Shown here: positions 61,674 to 64,000 of the stretch, piece after piece
Layout of the letters: every line of letters starts with the position of its first letter
Numbering within the stretch: position 1 is the stretch's first letter
Origin: Membranipora membranacea
Taxonomy: Eukaryota > Bryozoa > Gymnolaemata > Cheilostomatida > Membraniporidae
Direction of reading: 5' to 3'
NCBI GenBank assembly: GCA_914767715.1
Contig: OU612073.1
Location: forward strand, 10,230,001-10,294,000
Length of the DNA: 64,000 nucleotides
Notes under the pieces: generated by a model
What the model was told of the DNA's origin: nothing
Database searches by the model: none
What the model saw: the letters and a program-made list of their open reading frames with translations, nothing else
Translations under genes and position numbers: made by a program

Positions 61674-61745
61674 CATAGATGATACTGGGATATGAACCAA
61701 CAACCCTCAGGTTGTCTAACTTTCATCTCAACCACTACGTAATCC
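61674..61745 (-). repeat. tRNA-derived SINE-like sequence
   Basis: On the minus strand, ACGTAGTGGTTGAGA resembles an A-box region and GGTTCATATCC a B box, about 45 nt apart. The ends do not pair as an acceptor stem, so a working tRNA is unlikely. Confidence 0.4.
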
Positions 61746-61799
61746 TGCCTGCCATGAATGTATCGAAAGTACATTCCACCCAGAGTAAACTAAAACAAG

Positions 61800-61885
61800 T
61801 TTGTTCCCTCTGTGGTGGCGGAGGGATATTGGCGCCTCGATACTTGACTTTTGCAATATCCCTCCGCCACCACAGAGGGAACAAA
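61800..61885. repeat. Hairpin with perfect 32-bp arms
   Basis: TTTGTTCCCTCTGTGGTGGC plus GGAGGGATATTG (61800-61831) is exactly complementary to 61854-61885. The loop is 22 nt. It lies between POLRMT and the SPRY gene. Confidence 0.85.
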
Positions 61886-62273
61886 ATTGTTCTAAGAGTA
61901 AACTCTGTGGTGACTTGTTGTATTCACCTATGGAGCAATTAAATTTCACTACCATGTATCCGATTCAATCATTCATAGATATGGTGGATCAAGTTGAGCC
62001 ACAAATACAATTAAGTGTTGGGGTAAGATTGTGTGTGTAATAGGTATTGTAAAAATTCAGTTTTAAGATGATTGTTTGGCCCTGGTCGAGTTGTTGATTT
62101 TGTTTTAACATGATAACAAATGTATTCTGTCCCTGACTTGTTCTTTAATTGATACCAAGTGTCCGTTCAGTCCCTAACGTAATTACAGAATAATAATATT
62201 CATTCTAAATATCATATAGATTGTGCATTCTATTCTGTTTGTGATTGTTGCGTTCATTTTCGATTATCTCCAG

Positions 62274-63617
62274 GTTATAGAAGTTGTGTTTCCTTGAAGC
62301 CTTACTCCGAGCTATGCAGTTACTTGCAGTACAATGTAGCATTGAGCGAGCAGCATCCTGTTTTCTACATACAAGTGAAGTTCATGTGTGAGTTGACTAT
62401 TCATCGGCCCTTAGACTGTGCGGGGATAGCTGGTAGTAGCATTTCATTATCAACCGCTGGGTAGCAAATTGGTTGATAATGAAATGCTACTACCAGCTAT
62501 CCCGGCTCAAACTAGTCATAATGTGGACACCTGTTTCATGTTTCTAATTTGCTACCATTTTGAGAACTTGGGAAGACTGAAATGATCTGTTGTGAAATGA
62601 GAAAGCTCGTGTTTGTAATCAAAATTAATTTTTTAATACAATTTCAGACTGTTACTGTATATAACTTGCATAAGATGAAGAGGAAATTGGTTGAAGCATG
62701 AGCTAGACTAGTTGTGATACTGTTTTTTACACAACTCACTGACTTTGTGACATTTGCCTTTAGCTTCGGACAGTAAGGTGACGGTGGGATTAGCAAACTC
62801 AAACATCAGAGATGATGTTCATTTGGGCTGCCAGAACAACACAATAGGTTACCATAGCGATACAGGTGTGGTGATAAGCAATCATTGCTCTAGATCTCAG
62901 ACTAAACCACCCACATACGGGGTCGGTAAGTAACACACATGCCTGTATATTACAAAGTAGTGGTGCTCAGACTAAACAAAGCACATATGGGGTTGTAAGT
63001 TGGACATATGAGGTACAGTATAGTAATGTTGTATGATGTAGTTTAATGATGTAGGTGATGGCACTGGTCCATCAAAGCCGTTGATGATACAATAGGATTA
63101 CAAACCGATTATTTATTATGTATTTAATCAGGGATGGAATGAGCTTTTTTGCGTTGCACCAGCCCAAGGTCTTTACTTTTGTTCCCTTCAATAATAAATT
63201 CAAGCTTATGATATTCCTGTTGCTGATTACCTTTATGACAATCTGTGTGATGTTTTACTCGTCACTTTCTCAAACCAAAAAACTTTCATTGCAGCAAAGA
63301 CCATCCTCAAACAAAAAAATGTTTTGTTTTTTCTCTGTCACACTCACACTAAAGGTGAGGCATTCCAACTTGCAGTGCACACTTTGATTTTATTGCGTTG
63401 GTTTTCGGTAGATGATGTGATTGGAATTCATGTGACAAGGTTTAGTCAGGACAAATCATCTGTGATGATATTAAAGAATGGACGTCCAGTGTGCACCAAA
63501 TACCACTATGAGAGAGATTATGAGCAGTTCTTTCCTACTATAGTAGTGGAGCATGGGCCTGTAGACCTGACTGTAACCTGGCAGACGGCAGTCACCACCC
63601 TACCACAGTATGACTAT
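62274..63617 (+). CDS. SPRY-domain protein, three exons, partial at both ends
   Basis: SPRY domains are beta-sandwich protein-interaction modules. Exons 62274-62387, 62764-62925 and 63412-63617 join in phase (1, 1, then 0 at the end). They encode HPVFYIQVKFMSSDSKVTVG, then IGYHSDTGVVI, YGVDDVIGIHV, MILKNGRPV and FFPTIVVEHG. These correspond to the standard SPRY strands: E-V, V-G-L, Y-H-D-G, G-D-V-I-G, N-G and F-P. Similar single SPRY domains occur in SPRYD3, Ran-binding protein 9/10 and others; I cannot choose among them. The first exon needs one base from an upstream exon that I could not place. The last donor GTGAGT leads towards or beyond the window edge. The exon 62764-62925 tail is duplicated in the next intron. 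Confidence 0.78.
62423..62503. repeat. Hairpin with perfect 33-bp arms in a SPRY-gene intron
   Basis: GGGATAGCTGGTAGTAGC through CAACC (62423-62455) is exactly complementary to 62471-62503, with a 15-nt loop. It lies 35 bp downstream of exon 62274-62387. Confidence 0.85.
62898..63010 (+). repeat. Tandem duplication of exon end plus splice donor
   Basis: CTCAGACTAAAC, CACATA(C/T)GGGGT and GTAAGT occur at the end of exon 62764-62925 and again about 70 bp later (CTCAGACTAAAC near 62968). The second copy lies in the intron and keeps a potential donor. Confidence 0.7.
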
Positions 63618-63646
63618 GTGAGTCCACAATCTATATGCGTATTTAA

Positions 63647-63925
63647 GTAGCCTTGACATGTGGTCATATGGCCATGTGACAAAGTTGTATCCTTGTAGCC
63701 GTGTCACGTATTCACATGTAACAAGGATGGTATCTGTGTAACCTTGACATGTTGTCCCATGACAATGTGACAAGGCTAGTATCACATGATCACATGACCA
63801 TGTGACAAGGCTAGTGTAGTATCACATGACCATGTGACAAGGCTAGTATCACATGATCACATGACTATGTGACAAGGCTAGTATCACATGATCACATGAC
63901 CATGTGACAAGGCTATTATCTGTGT
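63647..63925. repeat. 35-bp minisatellite (GTGACAAGGCTAGTATCACATGA...)
   Basis: GTGACAAGG recurs at 63767, 63802, 63834, 63869 and 63904, giving a 35-bp period with one 32-bp unit. More diverged units extend leftward to about 63647. Each unit is partly palindromic (CACATGATCACATGACCATGTG). It lies in or after the SPRY gene. Confidence 0.8.
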
Positions 63926-64000
63926 AGCATTGACAAGTGTTTATGGTATGAGAAATTCTGTCACAATGTGGGTTTAAACTTGGATAAGTATGAGAAATGA

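Larger units (their letters stand above)
60225..62273. other. Region between POLRMT start and first supported SPRY exon
   Basis: This should contain the POLRMT promoter and the 5' part of the plus-strand SPRY gene. A coding-like block at 61954-62022 (MYPIQSFIDMVDQVEPQ) ends at a GTAAGA donor but in phase 0, while the next supported exon needs phase 1. Either another small exon lies between or the block is not part of the gene. Confidence 0.45.

Noticed and set aside
61728-61955. Open frames on both strands across 61.7-62.0 kb
   Set aside because: They run through the 32-bp-arm hairpin, which yields similar peptides on both strands. This is a repeat effect rather than a gene.
61954-62022. MYPIQSFIDMVDQVEPQ block as first exon of the SPRY gene
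   Set aside because: Its donor phase (0) does not fit the next exon (needs 1), so it was kept only as a possibility.
63767-63915. Regularly spaced repeats resembling a CRISPR array
   Set aside because: The spacing is continuous tandem repetition without unique spacers, in an animal genome. It is a minisatellite.

Overview
This is an AT-rich stretch of nuclear DNA from an animal, almost certainly an invertebrate. The evidence is spliced genes with canonical GT/AG introns, a mitochondrial RNA polymerase gene of animal size and layout, and a CELF/Bruno RNA-binding protein gene with the animal RRM1-RRM2-linker-RRM3 plan. The sequence alone does not identify the phylum. No bacterial, viral or organellar genes were recognised.

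Layout, left to right. (1) 1651-3786, minus strand: three phase-matched exons of an unrecognised acidic, then coiled-coil-like protein. (2) 4257-6124, plus strand: a compact four-exon gene for a 210-residue protein made of five diverged copies of a Pro/Arg-rich plus R-G-S-M-N motif, head-to-head with the previous gene. (3) 6125-9060: 3' UTR and intergenic DNA. (4) 9061-34191, minus strand: a complete CELF1/2-type gene of 15 exons (622 residues) with one 8.6-kb intron inside RRM1. (5) 34192-42515: 8.3 kb without a recognisable gene but with several small repeats. (6) 42516-60224, minus strand: a complete POLRMT gene of 25 exons (1220 residues) with all catalytic residues of the T7-like polymerase fold. 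(7) 62274-63617, plus strand: three exons of a SPRY-domain protein, roughly head-to-head with POLRMT, followed by a 35-bp minisatellite at the window edge. All exon joins given for CELF and POLRMT were checked for reading phase, and both total lengths are multiples of three.

The most unusual content lies between the exons. Ten tiny palindromes (11-29 bp) with ends like CAAGGAGTTA or CAATGAACTA sit in introns and intergenic DNA. Eight are flanked by perfect 7-bp direct repeats and two by 6-of-7 repeats, which is the signature of transposition. They look like an ultra-short transposable element family, or the remains of a larger 7-bp-duplicating element. A second cluster of hairpins lies at 59.7-62.5 kb, around the POLRMT 5' end; it includes a perfect 71-bp palindrome with a 2-nt loop. 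CELF also carries a candidate 141-nt, frame-preserving extra exon that would insert 47 residues into RRM2.

The genes have no evident shared pathway. CELF acts on nuclear and cytoplasmic RNA, POLRMT transcribes mitochondrial DNA, and the others are unassigned.
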